Of a DNA stretch of 64,000 nt, positions 11,020 to 22,146 are shown one piece after another. The stretch is from Bilabrum cf. latius (taxonomy: Eukaryota; Bigyra: Bicosoecida; Bigyra; Bicosoecida). Positions within the stretch are counted from its first letter, which is position 1. Each line of letters starts with the position of its first letter. Under the pieces are notes generated by a model that did not search any database, was not told the DNA's origin, and saw nothing but the letters and a program-made list of their open reading frames with translations. The stretch lies in NCBI GenBank assembly GCA_965178125.1, contig OZ237768.1, positions 248,001-312,000 on the forward strand. Reading direction: 5' to 3'. The position numbers and the translations under genes were made by a program.

Positions 11020-14000
11020 TCAACAGGACCCCTCGCCTTCTTTGCGTCCCTCTGCTTCTAAATGTACACAGCCGCCATCAGTTGCAGCCGCAGCAGCCTC
11101 ATTACCATCGTCGCAATCGTTCGTTTCTGCTGCCGCCTCTCTGCCCTAGGCAGAACCTGCGCCATTTGAGGCGCACCTGCTCACCGCAGGACCTGACCTG
11201 CTCCTGAATATATCAGGAGCAGCATACGCTCTCGCGTAGGAAGTACGCGCGGAGAAATGACGCGCCGACGAGCGCCTTCGAGGCGCAAGGTTTCCAGACG
11301 TGCTCGAGGGTCTCTCCCCCTTCCTCTAGTAGATCTAGTCGTTATCTATGCCACCCTCATCACCGAACTGTGCCATCAATCCAGCACGCCGTCTCTGGTC
11401 CCTGCTGCGGCTTGCACTATGCTTATGGCTCCCGCTGTCGGACCTACCCCGCTCCCGCGCTGCCGCTGACCGCCACCCCAAAGGAACCGACATGTTATGC
11501 TTGACCCCTGCCCGTAGACGCCTTTCCATACGCTTGTCCGGCCATGCCTGCACGGCCCGGCGGGGGCCGATCCCCACAGCGGGCCCACCTACCGTCCCGG
11601 CAAACACTCCGCTGCCCCTCTGCCGACCATCACCCCCAGCATCGCGCTTGTGCCGGGGCATGAAACCGGATACCCTCCTCGGTATTGTGCTCCCAGCTCC
11701 GCCCGTGGCCGCCATCTCTGCCCTTGCCTATGAGTCGAACAGCCTCCCACTACTGTGCTTGCCACCAGCCGACAAATTGGGGGCGCTGGGGGCGGTGGGG
11801 GCGGTGGCGCTCTGCCTCGCTAGCTCCCGCCTGTGCCTCTTGCTGGCAAATGAGGGATTGCGCCACCCTACGCCGCCGAGTGCTCGAGCCCTGTCCTGCT
11901 GCTTTGCAATCGCCGCGGCAGTAACGCGCGCCACAGCAGGCTGCACCTGCGACCGGTGGTGTCTGTGAGACAGGTGCAACCTATGGAAACTCCCGGATGG
12001 ATCAGCGGGTCGAGTCTCAACCTCTATCTATCGGTGGCTGCGAGGCTCCAGGGAACACGCTCCTGGGTGCACGATGCAAGACTCCACCAATCCCACTGCA
12101 TTAACAATGCCTCGGCGACCGCCACTGGTTCTCAAACGGCCACGCGCCCTGAAAACAGAGCCAGCTTGCAACTGCACCCGAAGTAGGGCAAGCGACACCC
12201 TGAGCTCTGTGAGCACGACAGTGCGCTGCAGTCGGAGATCGTGACCGACTGGCTCGATCACAGGATGCACTCCTGCGGCCTGCGTACCCAAAGCTTCTTT
12301 ACCCCGAAACAGGCGCGTGTGCCAGGGCACAGTGTCGCTGGACTGGTCCTGCAAGGCAGCTGAAATCGTCCCAAGCGGTGCCACGAGCAGCCCATCCCCC
12401 GGCAGCAGCTTGTACGTGCTATAGCATGCACCAACTACATCTCCTAGCACTGCGTCCGCTCCTGCTCCAGACACAGGCGCTTGGCTAGCCTCAGGTACAA
12501 CCCTACTGTTGAGCCGCACTTTCCTCTCGTCCTTCGCAAAAATCATCCCGGGAATCGAGCGCCATGCTGGCCCGCCCAGAGCAGTATCTGCCATGGACAA
12601 TGAGCTTGAATGATCGTGCAGATCATCGTCACGCCGCATTCTGGTGCCTCTGTCTCGCGTCTCCAAGAGGAGGTCGGTTTCCCAGGCAGCCGCTTGTGTC
12701 GCCCACCGCCAGGTGCATGCGCCCACAGAGGCCGCCAATGCTGCATGCTCTGCCTCCTTCGTGCGAGCATCGCTGACACTGCTTGGTAGCTCAATTCTTC
12801 TAGCCTGATTGCCTGGTGCTGATTGCTCGCACAAGGCTTTTCTAGTTGCCCATTCTGCCGCGTGCAGCCTGGGCCCACACATGCTACTTGCGCTTCCGCC
12901 AGATAATGGGTCGCTGCTATCGGACGATACAGACGACATCGCGCCTGTCCAGGACCGCGTTGGCATCGCGCATACCCAGTGGGTGCATCCAATTGCGTGC
13001 CTGTTCCAGGCAGCGCGCGATCCAGCCCAGCCACACTCAGGTGCAGGGCATTGCCGTGGCGCCAGAAGACAGACCTAGTCATGGTCTCCCTGGAGCTCTG
13101 CAAAGATTGCTCCTTGGGACGTTTGGTCTGCATGCTTCCCTCCGAGCTCTCCATCTATCTTCAGTGACAGCCAGGCACCACAGCCGTGCCTGCATGCTGT
13201 GCCTGTACTTGCTTCAGGGGGTTTGACACCACTGGCTCTGTCGGGCAAGCCTGTACTCGTGCCACTCTCCTTCACTGCCGGCGAACAAACTCCTGCATGA
13301 GTGCCCATCACGTCGCTAGCTGACGTTTGTACACCCGTAGGCATGTCCTCAGGTGGCCTAAATCTGCCTATGATCCCAACAGATCGCAGTGATTGTTCCA
13401 GCGACTGCCCGGCTTCGTGGCTGCCACCAGACATCGCGGCACTCGTCACACCCCTGAGGTCAACCGCACGCAGCTGCCCTGCGCTGCCACCAAGAAGCAC
13501 ATCCACGACGCCCCGCAGTACCGCAATAGACCCGAATGGCGCCGCTAGGACTCTGAGTCGAGGACACGACTCGAGAAGCTCCCCAGCCCACTCGGATCCG
13601 CAGGACCTCCACCCTGCACTGGAGAGCGAGGGGCTCTTTCGGGCATGTCTGCGCATCGATCTATTGCTTCCTTCGTCCATTAAGGGGCCCGTGGATAGCC
13701 ATGGCACCGACAATCCGACCAGCTGCTTGCACGCTGCCAGAGCAACCGACAGGGACACCTGATCTGCTCTGCAGCAGGACCTCGGTAAGGCCAGCGTCTG
13801 CAGGCCAGCGCCAACGCTACAAACACAGGTATCAGAATGATGAAGACCGCAAGTGGTCTAAATTTGGGCTGAGCTTTGAGCCACAGAAGCGCTGTGACGG
13901 CTTTCCACTCCAGCTATGTCACCGCCATGTGACGGCGTGGTCTGCACCTGCAGCTGCAGCAGAGTGGCAAGTCCGTCTGTCCCCAGTGAACCCTCCGACA

Positions 14001-15561
14001 GCCGACTCAGGTCAAGGTGCCGCGGAGCAGGATCATTGCATGGTGCACCTCCCCTCCTCTGCTCATGGCACAATGACGCTCTGCACCGCAGGAATGCGCC
14101 AGCCCAGTGCCTTATGCTCTCGGTGCTCCACACATCCCTGGCTCTCACTCTCGGGGGCAGCCAGCCGTGAGCTAGCGCAGCTGCCCTGTCACGAGCAGCT
14201 CTATCATCGGTATCGAGCGAGAAGGATTCCTACCTCTGTTGCGCCCTCGCTCTGGCTCCTCCAATACCCTGCGCCTGCAGCAACAGCCCATCCCTCCTCG
14301 CTGCTCTTCTGGCTCGCCAGGCTCGCCTGGCAGACTGGTTTCTCGCCCTCGCTGCCTCAAGCGGGTCTTGCTTGTCGTCAATCACCAGCGACTGCAGCTG
14401 ACTGCAGCTGCCCATCACGTCGCACATGACGGCCCAGGCCGGCTGAAGCAGTGCCCGCCGTGGTCGCAAATCGCAGCGCACGAGTCCTAGCGCACGGAGC
14501 TTCCGCAGGATGCGACGAAGGGCCGCCCCCCTCACAGAGCACAGCTGGGTGTCGTGCAATCGCAGGGCTTCCAGTCGAGGCAGTCCGGACAGGGCAACTG
14601 CGCCTGATGGTCCTAGTTGTGACAGCGACAGGTACTTGAGAGACTGGAATGACCTGACGTGCCACGCCCTCAGCAGCACGCTGTCTCCGGCTTCGAGGCA
14701 GCGCAGGCTGGCTGCGAAGCGGGGGCACGCGATCGCGCGCTTTGCTGGGAGCAATCCTGATTCCTTGTCGCCGGCACCCCTCGCTGCGTTACTGGCTCTG
14801 TGTCCCCGAGGCGCACTGGATCTTCTCTCGTCCTCATCATCCATGTCGTGCGCTGGGTCAGATGCAGGTCCACCTGCAGCTCCTCTGCTCCAGCACGCTG
14901 AAAACTTGAGGCGAATCAGCCTGTCACTATAGGCGCGCAGTTTCCTGCACATATGGTCGCACGCTTGGGGAGTCAACTTGAAGCTGCTGCCCGTACTAGA
15001 AGGGGTTGGAGTAGGGCGAGCAACGCTGTGCATGGGCGCCTTCGGGCTTGATACCACCCTACCACTAGCCAACGGTCCAATGTCCGGCTTTGAAATTGTG
15101 CCATCCGTTTCACCGGTCCCAATTCCGTCCAACTGCGCCGCAAGTCGCTCCGCCTCTCGCTCTTCAGCCGTGGAGTGCGCGCTCATATCCTGCCCGACCT
15201 CCCAGCCGACAGCAACTCTCCATCGAACCTCCGACACACCAGCGTCGCCACCTGTTAGTGGCAAACCTGTACGCTTGCTACATCCGCTGATATCCAGTAC
15301 TTCAACTCTTGCGCCAGTGTGGGTGAGAGCCTCAAGGTTCTGCTAGTCGATGACATCACTTGCCATTCCGGCGAAACACGCTACCTGACAAACGGTTGAG
15401 CTGGGAGAATAATCTTCTGTTTGATGGTATGCATTGATAGAATGCGCATATAGTGAGAGTTTGCGGCCCAATACTAGGCGAAGACTTCGAGACGTGCCTG
15501 CCAACCTCTCGAGCGACAAACGATCAAGCCAGTCCTCAACGAACCTTACAGCCCGCAGCAT
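11020..15561 (-). CDS. F-box-like / leucine-rich-repeat protein
   Basis: One open frame of about 1,513 residues, ATG 15559-15561, TGA 11020-11022, interrupted only by TAG (at 15343, 14230, 13858, 13075, 12028, 11728, 11335 and a few more). The first 40 residues (WLDRLSLERLAGTSRSLRLVLGRKL) look like an F-box. LRR-type strands follow: VEVLDISGC, SLKYLSLSQLG, RLEALRLHDTQLC, LRALGLVRCDL, LQSLVIDD, HLDLSRLSEG, LRVLAAPFG, LRAVDLRGV. Known F-box/LRR proteins are substrate adaptors of SCF ubiquitin ligases; that role is inferred. Repeats are spaced by long Arg/Ala/Ser-rich linkers, and the last 500 residues look disordered. In DVID-TAG-QNLEAL the TAG suits Gln at the start of a repeat. An in-frame TGA pair near 15685 limits the N-terminus, so no upstream start fits without an additional exon. 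Confidence 0.65.
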
Positions 15562-15805
15562 GGTCTTCAATTTGATTGCAACCACATCTCTCAGCGCTTT
15601 TGGCCGGAGTCCTATTGGGGACGTGTAGACTACAAAATTGGCTGTCGAATATTCTGGGCGTGGATGATGAGCATGGTGTGCAACTGCAGCTCATCATCTC
15701 CGGGGCCATTTTGACGCAACAACTGGACCGAGACAAGACAATTCTTCAGGTATTATTTTTCCTGGAACTCATACGGGCATCTTGACCTCTGCGATACCAC
15801 TTGCA
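15562..15805. promoter_or_regulatory. Divergent promoter region, F-box-like gene and sulfatase
   Basis: 244 bp between two start codons pointing away from each other (15561 on minus, 15806 on plus). It must hold both promoters and leaders. No specific element recognised. Confidence 0.4.
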
Positions 15806-17808
15806 ATGCTGAGTTTCGTAACGAGACTGGCAGCTGCCGGGTGGCTCGTGGGATAGGCTCTCTCGAAACCAGCCCATCCCCACCTGGTCGTGTTCGTAGC
15901 AGACGACTTGGGCTATAATGATCTTGGATTCACAAACGGCGGCAAGACGCACACGCCATACATCAACGAGCTCGTGAAGGAGTCTACGCTTCTCTCCAAC
16001 TACTACCAGTGGCGGCTTTGCTCGCCCAGCAGGGCGTCCCTTCTGTCGGGACGGTACCCGTAAGAATATTTGAAGATATAGAATGTGTCGGTTTGTGCTA
16101 CCTTGGAAGTTTCGATGTTCCTGAACGAATCGTCACCGGATCCACCCCACGGCAACTGCGTACGCAGATGGGGTGTTGGATTTTATGACATGTCTGACGA
16201 TGGAGCGCATTGTATCAACGAAAGTAAGAGGTATGCCTGTGTCCTTTTGTCGACCGAGGCACACGGCACTTGCGGAGAGTTGAATCCTTCTGTATTCTCA
16301 AATACGCGCAGCCACTCGCTTGATGCCCGATGTACTGAAAGATTTCGGCTACAAGACGCACGCCCTTGGGAAGTACGACGTTGGTAGGGTCCTTAAGAGC
16401 TGCACGGCCACCGAGCGCGGCTTTGACACCTTCCTGGGCTACTACACTGCCTGCACGAGCGACTACTGGTACCACGGGGCTCCCGGCGGCAACCGCACCG
16501 CTGACAATTGCGGCGGCGTGGACTAAACCGAGGCGAGCGTGCAGGACGGCATCCGAGGGGCGCCCATGAGCGGGCCCGACTCGCTAAACGGTACGTACGA
16601 TCAAGAAGTTTTCACCCGTCGGGCCATGGACATCGTGAGTGAGCACGACGCAGACGAGCCCATGTTCCTCTATATCGGGCACCATGTGGTGCATGACACC
16701 TGCCAGCACAGCAGGACAGAGGGAGCAAAAGTGCTGCAGGCCCCTTGCGGGGACGTGGATGCCTATGCCACCACTGAGCTGGACGGTTGGAAGGTGCAGG
16801 CAGCCATGACCACGCAGCTAGACTACGGCGTGGGCAATCTGACAGAGGCGCTCAAAGCCAAGGGCATGTGGGATGACACGGTGTTCCTGTTCGTGTGAGT
16901 GACTGGGACTAATTGATTGTTTTCGGGCTCGCGATGGGGCTTACTGGCCGTCGTCATGCCGAGCCAGCACTGCATACTCTATCCATTGCATTTTTGCTGA
17001 CACCCTCCACCGACCGATGGATCGCAGGTCAGACAACGGGGGCCCGTTGGACCACTCCAGCAACTGGCCACTGGCCGACGGCAAGGCAAGCTGGTTCGAG
17101 GGCGGCCTTAGGGTCACAGCGTTCATCCACAGCCCGCTGCTGGGGCCCGGCATGCAGGGCGTCACCTGGGACGGGATGGCCCACGCCAGCGACTGGTACA
17201 CCACGTTCGTAGAAGGGGTCATCGGGGCGCAGCTGCCCAACAACACGGGTCCCCGCGCGCCGGACGGGCACAACCTGTGGGATGCCCTGAGGAACAACGG
17301 ATCTTCCCCTCGACAGGAGATCATCCACGGCGTCAACGGGTCGTGGGTGGTGCCCCCTATCTCCCATGAGGACTGCCCTGGGTGCAACGAATTCGCGGCC
17401 AGGTTCGGTGACTGGAAGGTCATCTTCGGGGTGAGGGAGGGCAAGGGCCCGCAGGCGTGGCCCGAGCCGGGGCAGTCCGCAGTGCCGTTTGGGAAGACCG
17501 GTGGCGAGGTGGAGGAGGGCACGGACCACTGCAGGGCCCCGCTGCTGAAGACCACCGCGAAGGAGACCAAGTCCCCCGACGGTGTGTGGCTGTTCAACCT
17601 GGGAACCGACCCCGGTGAGACACAGAACCTGGCGGGAGACCCCAAGTACGCCAGCATGATCGAGCAGTTCAGGCAGAAGATCAAGGAGGCCAGTGCCACG
17701 GGTCCCCGGGCGGCGTTCCTGAAGCCTCCCAACGCCACTGAGGTCATTTGCGACAACGAGAAGAAGTACGGCTACCTAGAACCGTTCGACTGGAAGCCGT
17801 AGCCTTGA
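15806..17808 (+). CDS. Secreted arylsulfatase (sulfatase family), four exons
   Basis: Hydrolyses sulfate esters; 557 residues. Exons: 15806-16059, 16168-16223, 16312-16894, 17028-17808. All introns are GT-AG (GTAAGA, GTAAGA, GTGAGT donors; CAG acceptors) and phases match exactly. Residues 1-20 form a signal peptide containing one TAG. Active-site features: metal-binding DD (33-34), CSPSR at 72-76 where Cys72 is the site converted to formylglycine, SGRYP, WGVGFYDM encoded by the 56-nt exon, HHVVHD, and VSDNGG. The usual GKWHxG motif is GKYDVG, lacking the His. TAG precedes the TGA stop by one codon (DWKP-Q-P). An in-frame TAA at 16524-16526 (residue 175) is the only TAA inside an apparently intact gene in the window; it may be read as Gln, hide an unrecognised intron, or be a lesion or base error. 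Known relatives desulfate extracellular polysaccharides or glycosaminoglycans. Confidence 0.85.
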
Positions 17809-18049
17809 TGCCTGCGGGCGCGATGCAGAGATTAATGCAGTCTTTGGTGATGATGCAATCCGGGATGTGTATTGGCCACAGGCCCTGGCTAGATCCAGAC
17901 TGTGCCATCTGGCTAGATCCAGATTTGCGTAGTCTGCCGTAGTGGATATCAGAAGACTACACCATTAAGCTTAGAAAGCTAATACCCTTGCGACTTATAA
18001 CTATAACTTATAAACAAGCATGCATCGATATAGTTCAGATCATCGTGGG
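17809..18049. other. Convergent intergenic region
   Basis: 241 bp between the sulfatase TGA and the TGA of the minus-strand gene at 18050. It contains an imperfect direct repeat (GGCTAGATCCAGA at about 17887 and 17912) and an AT-rich stretch at 17980-18020. No gene seen. Confidence 0.4.
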
Positions 18050-19117
18050 TCATAATTCTACCGCAGCCACCCCGAATTGCTCCTGCTCTCTTGTGGGCAG
18101 AGGACCACCAAAAGCGGCACCAGCACCTGCGCCTGCACCAGACCGCATTACGGTAGGGGGCCTCAGGGAAGGCTGAGCCTCAGCCCACCTGTCCAATGCA
18201 TCTCGCAAGGACACGGGCGGAAGCTGCGCATCGTGCGCGCCAGTGACTCCCGCAAGACAAGCACTAATGCCAGCTTGCCTCCATCCTGCGAATCCCCCCT
18301 TGGTGTTTGTCAGCACATGCGAGGCTCTATCAAGGGAGGCATACACCGAACTGACCGGCTCGGGGGCGTAAATTCGACGCGTGCTGGAGGGCCCAGAACT
18401 CTTGCCTGGGCTGCTGCTCTCAGAGTCCGAGTCAGTGTCCATGTCCCCATCTGAATCGGAGCTGCAGCTGGACACGCTCGCGCAGCACTCGTCGTCACTG
18501 CGCTCGTCACACTGGCCGTAGGATTTACCCACTGGCTCGTACACGCTGTTTGCCCAGCTGCGCACACTGCTAGCCCCACTGCTGCTTGGGCTGCCGTGGC
18601 TGGGCTCCGACGCTTTGCTTTCGCTGGTGCCTGCCGTTGATTTCATATGTTGTTGATTGTAACGGGTGTGGATGCCACCACGTGTGACGATGGTGACTTC
18701 GTTGGGTGGTTGCTCCGTCTGGGCAGACTTGGCCTCATCTTCCTCCCAGCAAGCTGCGGAAGTGGGCCGGACCATATCTCGATTCGTGCGGTTTCGCCGT
18801 GCAAACGCCCTCGCCCTACGCATCTGAAGGATCTTGGCTCGAATCTTTACGGCATGCTTAGAAGTTCGCTTGGCTTCGCGTGCGTCGGCTCGCTGTTGTG
18901 CTCTCTCCTGCTTGCGCTCGACGGGTCCCAGCAGCGCCGCTGGTGCCAGGCCCTGGGCTCCTCTAGCTAAAGTGCCCGTGCGCATGCTGCGCGCGATGCG
19001 TGCCAGTGCCACAGATGCACTGCACGGTGGTACGTGTCCCCGTCTGACGCATTGCACTGCGATGATCTGGTCAAGGGAGCGACCCAGCCGGGTGTGGCCT
19101 GCGAGAATAGCCGCCAT
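18050..19117 (-). CDS. Unknown basic/Ser-rich protein
   Basis: 355 residues from ATG at 19115-19117 to TGA at 18050-18052, with no TAG inside. I do not recognise a family. The N-terminal third is Ala/Arg-rich and could be helical (residues 77-120: ERKQERAQQRADAREAKR and a following basic stretch). The middle is Ser/Asp/Glu-rich (SSCSSDSDGDMDTDSDSESS) and probably phosphorylated and disordered. The C-terminus has a (Gly-Ala)n run. The open frame continues upstream without ATG through the GGCT repeat to a TGA at 19304, so this is the first usable start unless a 5' exon exists. Confidence 0.5.
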   Translation of the reverse strand: MAAILAGHTRLGRSLDQIIAVQCVRRGHVPPCSASVALARIARSMRTGTLARGAQGLAPAALLGPVERKQERAQQRADAREAKRTSKHAVKIRAKILQMRRARAFARRNRTNRDMVRPTSAACWEEDEAKSAQTEQPPNEVTIVTRGGIHTRYNQQHMKSTAGTSESKASEPSHGSPSSSGASSVRSWANSVYEPVGKSYGQCDERSDDECCASVSSCSSDSDGDMDTDSDSESSSPGKSSGPSSTRRIYAPEPVSSVYASLDRASHVLTNTKGGFAGWRQAGISACLAGVTGAHDAQLPPVSLRDALDRWAEAQPSLRPPTVMRSGAGAGAGAAFGGPLPTREQEQFGVAAVEL

Positions 19118-19256
19118 ACCGGGGCTGATGCCCTCCTGCGAGCTAGCAGCGAGATAGAAGAAGCACTGAAACAGGCTAGGATACGATATGTCATAGGATA
19201 ATCCTTTATAATGTGAAAGGCGCGGTAAGATAGCGCTTAGAGAGGCGGGAAACGAG

Positions 19257-19300
<44 letters not shown>
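19257..19300. repeat. (GGCT)11 tetranucleotide microsatellite
   Basis: Eleven perfect GGCT units (44 bp) lying just downstream of the ankyrin gene's TGA (19304) and upstream of the minus-strand gene at 18050-19117. Likely length-polymorphic. Confidence 0.95.
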
Positions 19301-19301
<1 letters not shown>

Positions 19302-19303
19302 TG

Positions 19304-20434
19304 TCAGCAGTACTGCGCCTGAACAGCCGGAAATTATCGGCGAGCAGCTCTAGCAACAATGCCCAGAAGCGTGCACCTCACCGCATCGCACTCGTCACAC
19401 GAAGCTCCTAGCGACAGGAGAGCCATGCATCCGGGGGCATCCCCGCTCCAGGCAGCGTGCCACATGGCGCTTCTCCCATGCTGCGGGAATAGAACGAGAC
19501 ACGTGAACGCATAATTTAGGCCTTATAAGCGTCATTATCAACTAGATGGCGGCAATACGGATAGATTAGCACCCGACTGAGCCTATTTTCAGCGGTTTCA
19601 CCCATGCCAAGCAAGTGCTCACTTCGTCCGTCTGATTCACCAGCTCCAGGTGGGCCGACGTCTTCGCCTCTTCAGCGCTTTTGGAGCCAATGTCGTCACT
19701 ATTGGGGGCTGATGTGCCGCGCAGAGACTGCGCCACTGCCGCCTAAACGAGCAGCGCGATCTGCCTGAGGTCCCTGGCCCGGATGGCGGCTCGCAGCGGG
19801 GTGTCGCCGTCCTTCGAGATTTAATCGTGATTATATCGGACAAAAACGCATAGGGTGGATATTTTGGTACGTTTATTCATCATCACGGCTTGGAATAACG
19901 TTTAACGTTTAATGCATGTCTCTGTTCTTGGTGGATGGCCAGCTCCACCCAAGCATGTCTCTGTTCTTGGTGGATGGCCAGCTCCACCCAAGCATGTCTC
20001 TGTTCTTGGTGGATGGCCAGCTCCACCCAAGGCGCTTACCCGCCGCCCAGCAGGGTGGGCGACAACCTCAGGGATCGTTCTAGTTCAGCGGATAGGTCGT
20101 ACGTATAATCCTTGCTCACCTTGCATCGCAACCCGGGGGGTACACCTGCCTGCAGCAGCTTGGCCAGCGTTTCGTCGTCACCAGACGCAGCTGCCCGGAA
20201 CAGCCTCGTTGCCTCTGGGGTGCATGCGAGGTGGGCTTGCAATTCCCGGCTATTACTTGTGATGTGTGGGGCAAAGTAATCGTGGTGGGAAAGTGAGTAG
20301 AGTAGCTGCCTGTTGATCGGTGGGAGGGTTGGCGCCAATCGGTTGATAGCCGTTGGATGTGCATCCGTTCTCCTTGTCTTGATTGGGGCGCGAATTCGGG
20401 CGGGGTGGGCATTTATTTTCACAAAATTACTCAT
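19304..20434 (-). CDS. Ankyrin-repeat protein, four exons
   Basis: About 205 residues. Exons: 20120-20434, 19623-19811, 19382-19480, 19304-19318; every intron is GT-AG and phase 0 (donors GTGAGC, GTGAGC, GTGAGG). Splicing joins LLQAGVPPGLRCK to DGDTPLRAAIRARDLRQI, a typical ankyrin hairpin/helix boundary, and TDE to HGRSAMWHAAWSGD...LLSLGAS. Exon 3 is exactly 33 codons, one ankyrin repeat long. Residues 1-60 are not recognisable. TAG inside exon 2 reads Gln (LLVQAAV). The final exon encodes only AQYC before TGA 19304-19306, so this last junction is the least certain part. Intron 1 (19812-20119) contains the 39-bp triple repeat. Ankyrin repeats bind proteins; the partner is unknown. Confidence 0.65.
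19914..20030. repeat. Three perfect 39-bp tandem repeats with internal inverted repeat
   Basis: Units 19914-19952, 19953-19991 and 19992-20030 are identical. Each contains an imperfect palindrome (CTTGGTGGA...TCCACCCAAG around TGGCCA) able to form a hairpin. They lie inside intron 1 of the ankyrin gene. The unit length (3 x 13) keeps any reading frame open, which explains a spurious 13-residue-repeat ORF on the plus strand. Confidence 0.95.
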
Positions 20435-22146
20435 AGTTTATGTCTTTGGAGGCGCGAGTTTGGCGCCGGACATGCGTGAGAGTTTTGTGCCGAAAACGCT
20501 TGCCGTGACAAGACTTGGCGCGAGATGTATGTTCGCGGTACAACCTGGAACGGGCCAAGAATAGTTGTTTCCAGTGAAAACTAGGCACGAGAACGAGAAG
20601 GACAGGGGCCTCGGGGGGAGAAGGTTTGCTGTTCGGGGCGTACTCATTGGATGGGGAGAGTACGGCTTGTTGAGGTTGCTTGCGGAGGTCCAAGGGAGAG
20701 AGCAACTGCTGCACAGGAAGTTCGTGTAGCACCTATAACGGAGGAAAGGTGAGCGAGTGAAGGTTTTCAAGGGGACCAGGAAAACCAAGAAGGAACGTGC
20801 GGTTGATGCGTTGCAGGTTGCGCGGAGACCGCGGAGATTGTGGTGCGGGGTAACAGGGGCGAGAGGCAACTGGCCGGGTTGGGGATACGGCCAGGTGGGC
20901 TGAAGCAAGGGGCACTGGGTGGGTGTGTCTTATTTGGGCTGTCGATGGGCTGTCTTATGAGAGATCGGCAGCACTGAGGGGTTCTGCCCGTAGGCAGGAT
21001 TGTTCGGGACCTATTCCGGAGGAGTGGTGAAGATGTGGAGGCATATCAGGAGACAGGGTATGTCAGGTAGGAGCGTGTGGGCTATAACCAGCGAGGCACT
21101 AGATGGATGGGGAGGCCATTTATGGCGAACAGAGAGAGTGTTTGTGGGGTGGTGAGTGTTTCGTGGCTCGCGGAGAGTGAGGTGAGGGAGTGGGGAGTGT
21201 GGGATCTTGTTAGGGCCGGTGCAGTGGGGCTTGCCTCGCTGTATACGGTTGCGGACGAAAGTCCACCGTCATGGTCATGCTGTCTTTGCGCAGCACCCAT
21301 TGTTCGGTTATGCTTGACCTTAAATCAGATTTCAGATTTCAGATTTCAGATAGTGCCGTCCTGCGGGAGTAAGACAATTGGACAGTGGGGGCTGGTGAAC
21401 CTTGCAAATTCAAATTTTCGTAGACTTATTATAGTCTTTGTGTTTGAGTTGCGTTTCGGCCATGGTTTGTAAGTAGCTACAGTGAAGGTCCCATTTGCTA
21501 CCCTTCCACGGAGGCATGCCGCGACTGCACGATAAAATCCCAGTCAACGCCTTCTAAGCCAAGCAAAAAATATGACAATACAATTAGTAGCAGATACAAC
21601 CCTGCCCATGGCATGATTGCGCGAAGACTCGCAAACTGAGCAAGTGCAACTAGATGGAACCGCCTAGAATTTGCCATAGTTTGCACCAATGACTACCTTT
21701 ATACCATACATACAAAAATATGATACATACCTCTTGTCTAGCCAGTGACCGGATGAGGTCCACGTCACTAGGCGGCTGTTCCTGCCTACTTTGCCAAGTG
21801 TGTCGGTGCTCGCTCTGGATTTTCACGTACTTTGGAGGGCGTTGCAGCTATTTGCCTCGGTTCATGCCACTATTTTGATGCTTGGTTGACATTTTCGAAG
21901 CAAGCATAGTCTCATTGTTTCTTCCCATGCTTGCTATGTGATGGTGAAATCCTGTGCAGACGAGCCGGGCTGAGCGGAACCTTCATGGAAGTTCGCTGAG
22001 TGGCGGTGGTCGCAGCACGGAGTCGTGGGCACTGGCATGGAGCAAAATATACAATCACATTGCGTTATTCAAATGAGAGTAGTTCGTAGTCCATACGCTT
22101 TTAACGGACTCCAAGTTTGCAGCCATTGTGCTACACCTGACGGCAA
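20435..22146. other. Intergenic region, 1.7 kb, no confident gene
   Basis: Lies between the ankyrin gene start and the end of the giant gene. It has a different feel from its surroundings (G-rich on plus, many short frames) and no recognised protein. It includes about four copies of CAGATTT at 21326-21352. A minus-strand frame starting at an ATG near 21677 encodes a small peptide with one hydrophobic helix (PWAGLYLLLIVLSYFLLGL), contains TAG and runs into TAA. I cannot tell whether it is a real small gene or an exon. Confidence 0.4.

Noticed and set aside
12543-13154. 203-residue minus-strand ORF
   Set aside because: Out of frame with the F-box/LRR-like gene, which stays open through this region; a shadow frame.
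19914-20030. CRISPR array
   Set aside because: Units are directly adjacent without spacers, and the context is eukaryotic.
20036-20038. TAA as the stop codon of a single-exon ankyrin fragment
   Set aside because: A GTGAGC donor at 20119 and phase-0 splicing to 19811 restore a continuous ankyrin protein; this TAA is intronic.
19912-20262. Plus-strand ORF with 13-residue repeats (HVSVLGGWPAPPK)
   Set aside because: The repeat unit is 39 bp so every frame stays open; the rest lies antisense to the ankyrin exon and has no family resemblance.
20438-20908. 156-residue minus-strand ORF upstream of the ankyrin gene
   Set aside because: Composition looks like translated noncoding DNA; no motif, no splice context.
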